Of a stretch of 55,814 nucleotides of DNA, positions 15,563 through 25,720 are shown in pieces. Numbering within the stretch: position 1 is the stretch's first letter; every line of letters starts with the position of its first letter. This DNA comes from Jeotgalibaca sp052266715 (GTDB lineage: Bacteria; Bacillota; Bacilli; Lactobacillales; Aerococcaceae). Below the pieces are notes generated by a model. That model worked only from the letters and a program-made list of their open reading frames with translations. It did no database searches and was not told where the DNA came from. The DNA lies in the NCBI GenBank assembly GCA_052266715.1, contig JBQPRB010000011.1. The stretch is one strand, 5' to 3'. The position numbers and the translations under genes are program-made.

Positions 15563-17839
15563 ATGGGTAGTAAGAGGGTCTACGAATTTGCCAAAGAGCA
15601 CAAAATGTCCAGTAAGGATGTTATGCAAAAAGCAAAAGAAGTTGGAATCAACTTTCAAAGCCATATGTCAATAATAGGAGATGAGGAAATTAATAAGATG
15701 AATAAAGCAATGAATAATAAGAGCGAGGGTTCAGGTCAACCCAATAAGAATTCCCAACCAAAACAAGGCCAAGGGAACCAAAAGCCAAGTCGGCCAGCAA
15801 GTAGCACGAACAAAACACAAGCATCAAGACCAGCTAATAATACGAATAAACCTCAAACGAGTCGTCCAAGTTCTGGAGATGCAAAAACAACAGACACCAA
15901 CCGTAATAAAAAGCCAGCCGCTAATCGTGCCCCACAAGGCCAAGGTCAAGGTCAAAACCGGAGCCAAGGTGGTGGCGGTTATAAAGGTTCAAAAGGCGGC
16001 TATAATAAACGTGGCCGTAATAAAAACCGTAAAGTTAGCAGCACGCCTAAAGCGCCAATGCCACAACGTAAATTCCGTGAGTTGCCAGAAGTGTTTGTCT
16101 ACACTGAAGGCATGAACATCCAAGATGTCGCAAAAAAACTTCACCGTGAACCGGCTGAAATTATCAAAAAATTGTTCATGATGGGCATTGTGGCAACACA
16201 AAACCAACCATTGGATGCTAATACACTAGAATTAATTGCTACAGATTATGGTATTGAAGCGGAAGAGAAAATCGAAGTTGATATTTCTGATTTAGCGGTT
16301 CATTTTGAAAGTGAAAATGACGAAGATGAACTAGTAACACGTCCACCAGTTGTCACAATTATGGGACACGTTGACCATGGTAAAACAACTTTGCTGGATT
16401 CGTTGCGTAATACCAAAGTGAGTTTAAGTGAAGCTGGCGGTATCACACAACATATCGGAGCTTACCAAGTAGAAATCGATGGTAAACCAATTACATTCCT
16501 GGATACACCTGGTCACGCGGCCTTTACGACGATGCGTGCGCGTGGAGCAGATGTTACAGATATCACGATTATTGTTGTGGCAGCCGATGATGGTGTGATG
16601 CCTCAAACAATCGAAGCAATCAATCATGCTAAAGCAGCAAATGTTCCAATCATCGTGGCAGTGAACAAAATCGATAAGCCTACAGCTAATCCAGACCGTG
16701 TAATGCAAGAATTATCAGAACATGGTTTGATTCCTGAAGCTTGGGGTGGCGACACTATCTTCGTAAATATTTCAGCTAAATTTGGTCAAGGTATCGAGGA
16801 TTTGCTTGAAATGATTGTGTTGGTTGCTGAAGTGCAAGAATTGAAAGCAAATCCATCTCGGTTAGCTGTTGGTAGTGTAATCGAAGCACGTTTAGATAAA
16901 TCCAAAGGACCTATTTCAACTGTACTTGTACAACAAGGAACACTGAAGATTGGGGATCCAATCGTTGTCGGAAATACATTCGGACGTGTTCGGGTTATGG
17001 TCAACGATCAAGGTCGTCGTGTTAAAATTGCAACACCATCAACCCCCGTTGAAATCACTGGTTTAAACGAAGCGCCCCAAGCAGGTGACTTGTTTGCAGT
17101 GTTCGAAGATGAGAAAACAGCTCGTGCGGTTGGGGAAGAAAGAGCAAAACGTGCACAATTAGAATCACGTTCTAAACAAAACCGTGTCACAATTGATAAC
17201 TTGTTCTCAAGCTTGAGCGAAGGTGAATTGAAAGAAGTTGCTGTTATCATCAAGGCGGACGTACAAGGTTCCGTTGAAGCACTTGCAGGTAGTTTGCAAA
17301 AAATTGAGGTAGAAGGTGTACGTGTTCGTATCATTCACTCAGCCGTAGGTGCAATCAACGAGAGCGATGTTACATTAGCAGCCGCAAGTAATGCTATTAT
17401 CATCGGTTTCAATGTTCGTCCAACACCACAAGCTAAAATTCAAGCAGATCAAGAAAGTGTAGATATTCGCCTACACCGTATTATCTATAATGCTATCGAT
17501 GAAATCGAAACAGCTATGAAAGGGATGCTTGATCCTGAGTATGAAGAAAAAATTACCGGTCAAGTTCAGATTCGTGAAACATTTACTGTTTCTAAAGTTG
17601 GAACAATCGGTGGTGGATTCGTAACTGATGGTGTCATTAAACGGAGCAGTAAAGTGCGTGTCATTCGTGATAACATTGTAATTTATGATGGTGAACTAGC
17701 AAGCTTGAAACGCTTCAAGGATGATGTCCGTGAAGTGAAAAATGGTTTCGAGTGTGGTTTGATGGTTGAGAATTACAACGATATTAGAGTTGACGACGTG
17801 ATTGAAGCGTACGAAATGGTAGAAATCGTAAGAAAATAA
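15563..17839 (+). CDS. infB: Translation initiation factor IF-2
   Basis: GTPase that delivers initiator tRNA to the 30S subunit and promotes subunit joining. 758 residues. An N-terminal IF2N domain (SKRVYEFAKEHKMSSKDVMQ) is followed by a low-complexity Asn/Gln/Lys/Gly-rich linker (about 50-165). A second IF2N domain precedes the G domain: P-loop GHVDHGKTT near 268, DTPGH near 315, NKID near 368. The C-terminal domains II-IV are complete. The linker is the variable part in this family. Confidence 0.98.
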   Translation: MGSKRVYEFAKEHKMSSKDVMQKAKEVGINFQSHMSIIGDEEINKMNKAMNNKSEGSGQPNKNSQPKQGQGNQKPSRPASSTNKTQASRPANNTNKPQTSRPSSGDAKTTDTNRNKKPAANRAPQGQGQGQNRSQGGGGYKGSKGGYNKRGRNKNRKVSSTPKAPMPQRKFRELPEVFVYTEGMNIQDVAKKLHREPAEIIKKLFMMGIVATQNQPLDANTLELIATDYGIEAEEKIEVDISDLAVHFESENDEDELVTRPPVVTIMGHVDHGKTTLLDSLRNTKVSLSEAGGITQHIGAYQVEIDGKPITFLDTPGHAAFTTMRARGADVTDITIIVVAADDGVMPQTIEAINHAKAANVPIIVAVNKIDKPTANPDRVMQELSEHGLIPEAWGGDTIFVNISAKFGQGIEDLLEMIVLVAEVQELKANPSRLAVGSVIEARLDKSKGPISTVLVQQGTLKIGDPIVVGNTFGRVRVMVNDQGRRVKIATPSTPVEITGLNEAPQAGDLFAVFEDEKTARAVGEERAKRAQLESRSKQNRVTIDNLFSSLSEGELKEVAVIIKADVQGSVEALAGSLQKIEVEGVRVRIIHSAVGAINESDVTLAAASNAIIIGFNVRPTPQAKIQADQESVDIRLHRIIYNAIDEIETAMKGMLDPEYEEKITGQVQIRETFTVSKVGTIGGGFVTDGVIKRSSKVRVIRDNIVIYDGELASLKRFKDDVREVKNGFECGLMVENYNDIRVDDVIEAYEMVEIVRK

Positions 17840-17864
17840 TCCGTTTTGTCTAGGAGTGAAAAAA

Positions 17865-18221
17865 ATGGCTAATTACAGAGCTGGAAGAATCAAACAAGAA
17901 ATTCTTCGCGAAGTGAATGACATTTTGAAAAAGAATGTTAAAGATCCGCGTGTTCAGGACGTAACATTAACAGATGCTGAAGTAACAGGAGATTTACAAA
18001 TTGCTACCTTGTACTACAGCACATTGAGCGATTTGGCAAGTGAGCGTCAAAAAGTCCAAACAGGGCTAGAAAAAGCAACTGGCCTCATTCGTAAAGAATT
18101 AGGCTCGCGCTTATCTGTTTATCGGACACCTGAACTCATCTTCAAACGGGATGAATCCGTCGACTACGGTAATCGTATCGAAGAATTAATCCGTAAAATG
18201 AAAGATGAAGAACTTGATTAA
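17865..18221 (+). CDS. rbfA: Ribosome-binding factor A
   Basis: Cold-adaptive 30S maturation factor with a KH-like fold. I start at the ATG at 17865 (MANYRAGRIKQEILREVNDI), eight bases after AGGAG; the GTG three codons earlier overlaps that spacer. The 118 residues include the conserved VKDPRVQDVTLTDAEVTGDL. It is last in the operon, followed by a strong terminator. The truB-ribF pair that usually follows rbfA is absent. Confidence 0.96.
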   Translation: MANYRAGRIKQEILREVNDILKKNVKDPRVQDVTLTDAEVTGDLQIATLYYSTLSDLASERQKVQTGLEKATGLIRKELGSRLSVYRTPELIFKRDESVDYGNRIEELIRKMKDEELD

Positions 18222-18231
18222 ATAATTGATT

Positions 18232-18262
18232 AAAGGACTGGAGAAATCCGGTCCTTTTTGTT
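18232..18262 (+). terminator. Terminator of the rimP-rbfA operon
   Basis: Stem AAAGGACTGG / CCGGTCCTTT (10 bp, one G-T), 6-base loop, T-run. Confidence 0.92.
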
Positions 18263-18287
18263 TTGCCTCTCGCTTCTATGCTAAAAT
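18258..18287 (+). promoter_or_regulatory. Probable rexB-rexA promoter
   Basis: TTGTTT (18258-18263), 18-bp spacer, TAAAAT (18282-18287), about 40 bases before the rexB start. The -35 overlaps the T-run of the preceding terminator. Confidence 0.6.
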
Positions 18288-18326
18288 AGAGGTCAAAGAA
18301 AGCATTTTTGGAAAGAGGTTGATGAT

Positions 18327-21300
18327 GTGAGCCTGCAATTTATAATCGGTCCTCAAACCGCAAATAAGCGGGAATCTTATATCAAAGAAATAAAAGCGAT
18401 AATGAACGAAAAGCCGGAAGCGAAATTCTTCATTATCGTACCGGAGCATGCAAAGTTCGAAGGAGAAATGACCATTCTCGAAGACCTATGGAATCTGGAT
18501 ACATCTGCGAATTCTTCTTTTATGGGTTCTATTAATCTTCAGGTTTTTAGTTTTAGTCGGTTAGCTTGGTACTTTTTGAAGGATGAGCAAATCTTTCAAA
18601 AGAAACAACTCAGCGATGCTGGGATGGCGATGTTGTTACGAAAAATACTGTTGGAAAATCGGGAGGAATTAGTTTTATTCCGGAAAGAAGTCGATAAAAA
18701 AGGCTTTATAGAACAACTGATTAATCTTTTTAAAGAGTTTTTAGCCGGGAATATAACCACGGATGATTTGCAACAATCAATCCATAGCGAAGAGACAACT
18801 GTTAAGTTGTTAGATCAAAAAACAAAAATCAGTGAATTGATTATGTTGTATCAAATGTTTGTTTCAGAGATGAATAAGAATGATTATATCCGCTATGAAA
18901 TAATTCAAGAGGAAATGGTTAAGGAAATTTATCGGAATGATTTGACCGATACCTACATTTATATTGATGGCTACTATTATTTTTCGGCTCGGGAAAAAGA
19001 TATCATATTGGCTTTCTTGGAAAAAACAACAAAAGTCAGTATCGTTATGGATTTAGATAAACCTTATACTGAAAGTCCCCCGGATATGCATCAGTTGTTT
19101 TATGTCGCAGGAAAAACGTATTATCAAATGTACCAATTTGCACGCAACAACAATATCCAAGTTTTACTTGATAAACGCGTTCCTGCCAAGGAAAATGGCT
19201 ACACTGCAGGTTTCGTGGAACTCGATGCGTATTGGAGAGACACAACTTCGGGAAGCAGACAAAACAATCGTGTTGAAGAACAAAATAAAGAAATAAGAGA
19301 TATCTTGGAGGTTTGGGCATGTGATTCCAAGCAAGCCGAGATATTTCATGTAGCCAATCGTATTAATCAGTTGGTTAAGGATGAGGGGTATCGTTATCGT
19401 GATTTTTTGATTCTTTCCAGGCGGGTAGAAGATTACGAAACGATTTTGAAACCACTCTTTAATCGGGCAGAATTACCCGTCTTTTATGATAAGGCTGAGG
19501 AGATGCGACACCATCCCTTTACAGACTTTATCGATACGCTATTCCGGATTCGTGTGAATTATTGGCGCTATCCCGATATGATGCGCCTCCTGCGGACTGA
19601 ATTACTCGTACCCCATGAAACAACTCCTGAAGTTTTCCGTGACTGGGTAGACAGAACGGAAAATATCCTTCTTGCTTATGGTTTTGAAGGGAATGCGTGG
19701 TTTAACAAGAATGATTGGCAAGCGCATATCTTTCAAGAGGAAGAATTACAAGTTGAAGATGAAATGGACTTATTTAAAGAAGCAAACCAAATTAAGAACT
19801 TCCTGCAATCAACTCTGTTGCCATTCTATCAAAAGGTAAATAAAATCAAAACCGGTCGTGATGCAGCAACTTTGCTATACATGTTTTTAGTTGAAAATGG
19901 TATTGATAAACAGATCCTTCATTGGCGGGATCAAGCCATTGAAAAAAACCATTTGGAAAAAGCCCGTCAACATGAACAGCTATGGCAGACTTTTAATACG
20001 ATTTTAGATGAGTATGTGGAGACATTGGGAGATTATCCTTTTGATGAAGCAACTTTCCACGATATTTTAATGACTGGTTTTGAAACGGCTACTTACAGTA
20101 TTGTTCCGCCGACCTTGGATGAAGTGGTCTTCTCAAGCATTGAAGGAGCCAGATTCAAGCCAGAAAAAATTGTTTTCTTGATAGGTGTTACCCAGGAAAA
20201 TCTGCCTCGCATCTATGAGAATAAGACGTTGTTAACAGAAGAAGAACGGCAGTTGATTCAGTCAAATTTAGGTGAAGAGATAAATAAACACTTGAATTTG
20301 TCAGTATCGGAATCGACAGCCAGTGAACCATACGTTGCTTATCAAGCTTTTTTATCCGCAACTGAAAAAATATTCGTCACTTATCCGTTGAGCATTGACG
20401 GAAATAATCGCATCTCGAAATTATCTCCCTATGTGGCTCGAATAGCTTCAGATGCTGGAGTTACGGTGCAACATAGAGCTGCTAACGTAACTGAAGCTCA
20501 CTATCCGATTAATTTTGTAGGCTCGAAAATCCAAAATATCGGTCAATTGGTTCAACTGTTACGTGAACAATTCATTTCCCAGTCAAAAATGCCCCTGCTT
20601 TGGCGACATATATTATCCTATTTGTATAAAGATGAAAGCATCCAGGAGAATCTGAAGCGTGTTTTTGCAAGTTTGAAATACAAAAACGTACCTGCCCAAT
20701 TGACCCCGGAAATAGCTGAAGCCCTATATGGGAAGAATCTTTACTTATCTGTATCGCAATTGGAAAGTTATTATCTGGATTCTTACAGCCATTTCTTAAA
20801 ATATGGCTTACGCATTAAAGAACGGCAAAAATATGAATTGAACAATGCAGGAACAGGCGAGTTTTACCACGAGGCTTTGGAACATGTTGTGAGCGAAATC
20901 CGTGGCCAAAAAGAGTTAAGCCCACAAGAATTAAATAAGTTGACCACGCGAATATTAGAAAATCTGTATGGCACTTATAAGTATGAAATACTGTCCAGTT
21001 CTAATCGCATGCAATTTATCCGTGATCAATTATCGGAAACAATTCAAAGGATGGCATATGTCATCAGTAATCAGCGGGCCAAAACGACTTTCGAAAATCT
21101 GAGAACAGAGGCTGTTTTTGGAATAGCAAGCGGAAAAGAGATGTTAAAAGGCATCCAGTTCCCGCTCAAAGGCGGGCGTTCCATCAACATCCGCGGAAAA
21201 ATTGACCGAATCGACCGGGTAAAAACAGAAGATAAGCAGTTCCTGACTGTTTTGGACTATAAATCGAGTAAGCATGCTTTTGATTTTTCAGAAGCTTACT

Positions 21301-21917
21301 ACGGCCTAGCCATGCAGATGATAACCTATTTAGATGTTGCCATGGTAAATGCTTCCCAGCTCGTTGAAGGAGAAGCAACACCGGCCGGAGCATTTTATCT
21401 GCATATCCAAAATCCATACCTGAAAGTAACAGATCAACCCACAGAAAGCGAATTAGCAGAATCACTTATGGCTAATAGCAAATTAAAAGGACTTTTGATT
21501 GCTGATAAAGAAATGACCGAGCAAATGGATCCGCATGTTAATGAAGGGGAAAGCTCATTAGTTTTGCCTTTTAAATACAAGAAAGACGGTAGTTTTGCAA
21601 AAGTGGCGGATTTAGTGGCGGCCGATGAATTGGAGCTTTTAATCTTGAACAACCGCCGACGCATTGTAGAAGCTGGGGAAAATATTTTATCCGGTGAACT
21701 GAAAATGAATCCAATCAAGGATAAATTGTTTATTCCAACCGTACAGGGACCTTACCGGGCTATTTCACAGTTCGACAGTACACTGCGCGAAAACAAATAC
21801 CGTCGAATAGAGAAATTAGATAAAAATACTGTTTTGAATCGTCTTCGTGAAGAGTTAATAAAAGAGGAAGAGGAGGGATCTGATAATGGCAATGATACCG
21901 CCAAAAACAGCAAATGA
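18327..21917 (+). CDS. rexB: ATP-dependent helicase/nuclease subunit B (RexB/AddB)
   Basis: Partner of RexA in the RecBCD-like complex that resects double-strand breaks for recombination. 1196 residues. The N-terminus (SLQFIIGPQTANKRESY) lacks a Walker A motif, unlike Bacillus AddB. The C-terminal nuclease core is present: TGEFYHEALEHV and VLDYKSS. The four iron-sulphur cysteines of AddB are missing. The first is replaced in SQLESYYLDSYSHFLKYGL and the last group in VQGPYRAISQFD. These features identify the Lactobacillales RexB type. The start is a GTG behind AAAGAGG. The gene overlaps rexA by 32 bases. Confidence 0.95.
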   Translation: MSLQFIIGPQTANKRESYIKEIKAIMNEKPEAKFFIIVPEHAKFEGEMTILEDLWNLDTSANSSFMGSINLQVFSFSRLAWYFLKDEQIFQKKQLSDAGMAMLLRKILLENREELVLFRKEVDKKGFIEQLINLFKEFLAGNITTDDLQQSIHSEETTVKLLDQKTKISELIMLYQMFVSEMNKNDYIRYEIIQEEMVKEIYRNDLTDTYIYIDGYYYFSAREKDIILAFLEKTTKVSIVMDLDKPYTESPPDMHQLFYVAGKTYYQMYQFARNNNIQVLLDKRVPAKENGYTAGFVELDAYWRDTTSGSRQNNRVEEQNKEIRDILEVWACDSKQAEIFHVANRINQLVKDEGYRYRDFLILSRRVEDYETILKPLFNRAELPVFYDKAEEMRHHPFTDFIDTLFRIRVNYWRYPDMMRLLRTELLVPHETTPEVFRDWVDRTENILLAYGFEGNAWFNKNDWQAHIFQEEELQVEDEMDLFKEANQIKNFLQSTLLPFYQKVNKIKTGRDAATLLYMFLVENGIDKQILHWRDQAIEKNHLEKARQHEQLWQTFNTILDEYVETLGDYPFDEATFHDILMTGFETATYSIVPPTLDEVVFSSIEGARFKPEKIVFLIGVTQENLPRIYENKTLLTEEERQLIQSNLGEEINKHLNLSVSESTASEPYVAYQAFLSATEKIFVTYPLSIDGNNRISKLSPYVARIASDAGVTVQHRAANVTEAHYPINFVGSKIQNIGQLVQLLREQFISQSKMPLLWRHILSYLYKDESIQENLKRVFASLKYKNVPAQLTPEIAEALYGKNLYLSVSQLESYYLDSYSHFLKYGLRIKERQKYELNNAGTGEFYHEALEHVVSEIRGQKELSPQELNKLTTRILENLYGTYKYEILSSSNRMQFIRDQLSETIQRMAYVISNQRAKTTFENLRTEAVFGIASGKEMLKGIQFPLKGGRSINIRGKIDRIDRVKTEDKQFLTVLDYKSSKHAFDFSEAYYGLAMQMITYLDVAMVNASQLVEGEATPAGAFYLHIQNPYLKVTDQPTESELAESLMANSKLKGLLIADKEMTEQMDPHVNEGESSLVLPFKYKKDGSFAKVADLVAADELELLILNNRRRIVEAGENILSGELKMNPIKDKLFIPTVQGPYRAISQFDSTLRENKYRRIEKLDKNTVLNRLREELIKEEEEGSDNGNDTAKNSK

Positions 21918-24900
21918 TCGTTTTACTGATGAACAATGGCAAGCTATTTATCAAACCGGGGATAATTTATTAGTCGCTGCCTCAGCAGGTTCGGGTAAAA
22001 CGACAGTTTTGGTTCAAAGAATCATTGAAAAAATAAAAAATGGTGTCAACGTCGATGAACTGTTGGTCGTGACATTTACGGAATCAGCAGCTGTTGAAAT
22101 GAAAGAGCGTATCAGGATTGCCATTCAAAAAGCCATTAATCAAGCCGTTGATGATGACCAGTATCGGCACCTATTGCGCCAAACAACCTTATTGCCACAA
22201 GCGAATATCAGTACCATTCATGCTTTTTGTTTGAAAGTCATCCAAAGGTTTTTTTATCTGATTGATGTGGACCCCGTTTTTCGCATCATGGCAGACACTA
22301 TTGAAGTTGAGATGTTGAAGGAAGATGTCTGGGAAGAGTTAAAAGAAGAATTATATGCCGATTTCAGTACGGATTTTCGTCACTTGTCCAAGGCTTATTC
22401 AAGTGAACGAAATGATGAGGGTCTGAAGGACTTAATCTTCTCATTGTATAATTTTTCCCGGGCGAATCCGGAACCTGCTTTATGGCTGGATCACATGGGA
22501 CAATTATATGATGTAGAGAATGGCCTGGAGCAAAGCCAACTCTTTCAAACGCTTTTAAAACCTCAAATTGAACAGGAATTGTTGGGTATCATTTACGATT
22601 GCAACCAAGCGATTCATTTGGGCGGTGAGGCCGATGAGACGGCAGTCCAAAGACAACTACTAGAAAATGAAAAGAATGCCATAGAGGCCGTTTTTGAGGC
22701 CATCAGACAAGATGATTACCAATCGGCATATGAGAATATTTCAAACCTATCTTTTAAAACCTGGCGAAGTGCTACCAAGAAAAATGAAACGTACAGAGAA
22801 ACAATCAATTTTATGAAGAATTTGCGTGACAAATACAAAAAATCCATCCAAAAACTTCAAGAAAATTTCTTTATTCGTTCGCGTGAGAACCACGAAAAAT
22901 TAATATTTGAAACGAAACATTTTGTAGATGAGATGGCACGCGTCACTAAATTATTCAATCGGGCTTATTGGGAGAAGAAGCTGTCTGGAAATACGCTTGA
23001 TTTTAATGATTTGGAACATTTAACCTTGGAAATACTCATGCCCTTAAAAGAGGGTAAAAGACAACCAAGTGAAGCAAGTCTTTATTACCGGAATAAATTC
23101 TCTGAGGTTTTAATTGATGAATACCAAGATGTCAATAAGCTTCAAGAAAGTATCCTATATGGGGTAACACGCCACCATCCAGAAACGGAAAACTTATTTA
23201 TGGTGGGAGATGTGAAGCAATCGATTTATGCCTTCCGTTTGGCAGACCCAAGCTTATTCTTGAAAAAATACGAAGATTTTGCTACATCAAAAAAGGGTGA
23301 GCGTATCATCTTGGCCGAAAATTTCCGCTCACGGGATGATGTCATTTCTTTTACTAACTTTATCTTCAAACAGCTTATGGATAAGCAGGTCGGTCAAATG
23401 GATTATGACCACCTGGCCGAATTAAAACAAGGGAATCTTTCATTCCCAGAAACAGATAGCTGTCAAACCGAGGTCTTGATTTACCTTAAAGGTGAAGGCT
23501 CAGTGGATACAAGTAACGACAATGAAACAACCATTCAAGCCGATCCAGAAAGTATCTATGAAATAGATGACAAAGCAACGGGTGAAATTACGATGGTTGC
23601 ACAAAAAATAAGGGATTTGATGGAAGCCAAAACAGAGATTTATGATAAAGAAGCTAAAGGAAACCGGGTAATATCTTACAAAGATATCGTATTATTAACG
23701 CCAACCAAAAAAAATAATCTGCTTATTTTGGAAACCTTCATGGAATATGGTATTCCCGTGGTGCTTAATGACTCACAGAGTTTCTTCCAGCGGACAGAAA
23801 TTTCCACTATCTTATCTGTCCTGAAAGTAATCGATAACCCAAGACAAGATATCCCACTTGTAGCAGTTTTGCGGTCTCCGATTGTTGGCTTAAATGAGAG
23901 GCAATTGGCAAGTATCCGTTTAACGGAGCCAAACGGTGATTTTTATGAGGCGGTTGAAACATATCTGGGTGGCTCCAATGAGAAGCAAAACTTTGAGGAA
24001 AGGGACACTCATCGTAAATTGAGCCGCTTTATGGAGCAATTGCGTGCTTGGCGAACTTTCACGAAACAAGATAATTTAGTAAACCTCATTTGGCGCATAT
24101 ACGAGGATACACTTTTTTTGGATTACGTAGGCGGTATGGCGGCCGGAAAACAAAGAGTTGCGAACTTGCATGCCCTTTATGAACGCGCCCAAAAGTTTGA
24201 AGCTACCAACTTTAAAGGTTTGTTCCAATTCATTCGTTTTATCGAGCGTATTCAAGATCGCGATCAAGATTTAGCGGAACCGACAACGTTCAGTGAGGAT
24301 GAGGATGCCGTCCGTATTATGACGATCCATGCCAGCAAAGGGTTGGAATTCCCGATTGTATTTGTTTTGGATATGTCAAAGCGGTTCAATAAGAAGGATA
24401 TCCAGGGGAAATACGTTTTCTCTGAAAAATATGGAATTGGGACCGATTATTTCGATGTTGAAAATCGTCTTCAATATGTCTCACTAGCTCGGATTGCTCT
24501 TGCAAATGAAAAAGAGAAGAATATGATTGCCGAAGAAATGCGTAAGCTCTATGTCGCTTTGACGCGGGCCGAACAAAAATTATACTTGGTTGGAACTTAT
24601 GACACAGAAGAAAAAATGTGGCAAGAATGGTCTGCTGTCGATGAATCCAGAGAAACAGTCATGCCTAACCACTTACGCCTACAAGCGAGTAATATGATGA
24701 AGTGGGTAGGTTTAGCTCTTTACCGTCATGGAAGCGTAAATCCTGATGCATTTTCCAAGCAATATAGGGGCGAATTATCTGTTGAGCCGGTTAAATTTAA
24801 GGTTTCAACCCAAAGTGAAGGGGATATATTGGGAAATATACTGACTGTTAACCTGGAGGAAGAAAAAGACGTCGATGGAACAATCAAGGATTTGGCCGAA

Positions 24901-25665
24901 GTACCAACAGGCAAGGAGATACTGAAAGAATACAAACTGGCTAAAAATTTGATGGAAGCCACGTATCCAAACCAAGCTGCGACATACACAACCAGTTACC
25001 AATCCGTATCAGAAATCAAACGTTTATTTGAAGACCCAGATCAAAGTCAATTATTACAAGTTGATTTTGAAAGACAAAACAATCCGGGCAGATACGTCGA
25101 ACCAGACTTTCCACGACCAAGTTTCTTGCAACAAGTAAGGCAGCCAACCAATGCTGAAATCGGAACAGCGGTCCATTATGTCATGCAACACGTGGACTTG
25201 GATACGCCCATTTCCGATGCATCTATCTCGCTATTGATTCAACAATTGATGACTGCAGAAGCCATTGATGAAAACGTGGCACGGAGAATCGATGGTACAA
25301 TCATCAGTGGCTTTTTCCAAACAGAACTAGGGCAGCGCATTTTATTTGATCACGAAAAGGTCCATCGTGAGATTCCCTTTACCATGTTAATGAAAGCGGG
25401 CAATCTCTTTGAGGGAATAGACAAGAATGGTGACGATAACCTCTTGATTCATGGGATTATGGATGGTTTCATTGAATATGAAGACCATATTATCCTGTTT
25501 GACTTCAAAACGGATTATGTCGGGGATAATCTCGATCAGCTGGTTAACAAATATCGTGGTCAGATGATTGTCTACCGGGAAGCACTAGAAGAAATAAAAA
25601 AGAAAAAAGTGACTGAGACATATCTTTGCTTACTCAATATCCAACAGAATATTTTAGTAGATTAG
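21886..25665 (+). CDS. rexA: ATP-dependent helicase/nuclease subunit A (RexA/AddA)
   Basis: UvrD-type 3'-5' helicase with a C-terminal RecB-like nuclease; acts with RexB. 1259 residues. Walker A is AASAGSGKTT near residue 31, Walker B is DEYQDVN near 411, motif IV/V is MTIHASKGLEFPIVFV near 812, and the nuclease motif LFDFKTDYV is near 1204. The ATG follows GAGGAGGGA located inside rexB, so expression is tightly coupled. A strong terminator follows. Confidence 0.97.
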   Translation: MAMIPPKTANDRFTDEQWQAIYQTGDNLLVAASAGSGKTTVLVQRIIEKIKNGVNVDELLVVTFTESAAVEMKERIRIAIQKAINQAVDDDQYRHLLRQTTLLPQANISTIHAFCLKVIQRFFYLIDVDPVFRIMADTIEVEMLKEDVWEELKEELYADFSTDFRHLSKAYSSERNDEGLKDLIFSLYNFSRANPEPALWLDHMGQLYDVENGLEQSQLFQTLLKPQIEQELLGIIYDCNQAIHLGGEADETAVQRQLLENEKNAIEAVFEAIRQDDYQSAYENISNLSFKTWRSATKKNETYRETINFMKNLRDKYKKSIQKLQENFFIRSRENHEKLIFETKHFVDEMARVTKLFNRAYWEKKLSGNTLDFNDLEHLTLEILMPLKEGKRQPSEASLYYRNKFSEVLIDEYQDVNKLQESILYGVTRHHPETENLFMVGDVKQSIYAFRLADPSLFLKKYEDFATSKKGERIILAENFRSRDDVISFTNFIFKQLMDKQVGQMDYDHLAELKQGNLSFPETDSCQTEVLIYLKGEGSVDTSNDNETTIQADPESIYEIDDKATGEITMVAQKIRDLMEAKTEIYDKEAKGNRVISYKDIVLLTPTKKNNLLILETFMEYGIPVVLNDSQSFFQRTEISTILSVLKVIDNPRQDIPLVAVLRSPIVGLNERQLASIRLTEPNGDFYEAVETYLGGSNEKQNFEERDTHRKLSRFMEQLRAWRTFTKQDNLVNLIWRIYEDTLFLDYVGGMAAGKQRVANLHALYERAQKFEATNFKGLFQFIRFIERIQDRDQDLAEPTTFSEDEDAVRIMTIHASKGLEFPIVFVLDMSKRFNKKDIQGKYVFSEKYGIGTDYFDVENRLQYVSLARIALANEKEKNMIAEEMRKLYVALTRAEQKLYLVGTYDTEEKMWQEWSAVDESRETVMPNHLRLQASNMMKWVGLALYRHGSVNPDAFSKQYRGELSVEPVKFKVSTQSEGDILGNILTVNLEEEKDVDGTIKDLAEVPTGKEILKEYKLAKNLMEATYPNQAATYTTSYQSVSEIKRLFEDPDQSQLLQVDFERQNNPGRYVEPDFPRPSFLQQVRQPTNAEIGTAVHYVMQHVDLDTPISDASISLLIQQLMTAEAIDENVARRIDGTIISGFFQTELGQRILFDHEKVHREIPFTMLMKAGNLFEGIDKNGDDNLLIHGIMDGFIEYEDHIILFDFKTDYVGDNLDQLVNKYRGQMIVYREALEEIKKKKVTETYLCLLNIQQNILVD

Positions 25666-25704
25666 AAAAACAGCCCCGGAGTCAACGACTTCAGGGCTGT
25701 TTTT
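25666..25704 (+). terminator. Bidirectional terminator between rexA and the DUF4015 gene
   Basis: Stem AAAAACAGCCC / GGGCTGTTTTT, extended inward by GGAGTC / GACTTC (one G-T) after one mismatch, loop AAC. Confidence 0.93.
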
Positions 25705-25720
25705 ATGTTAGTAACTAATC

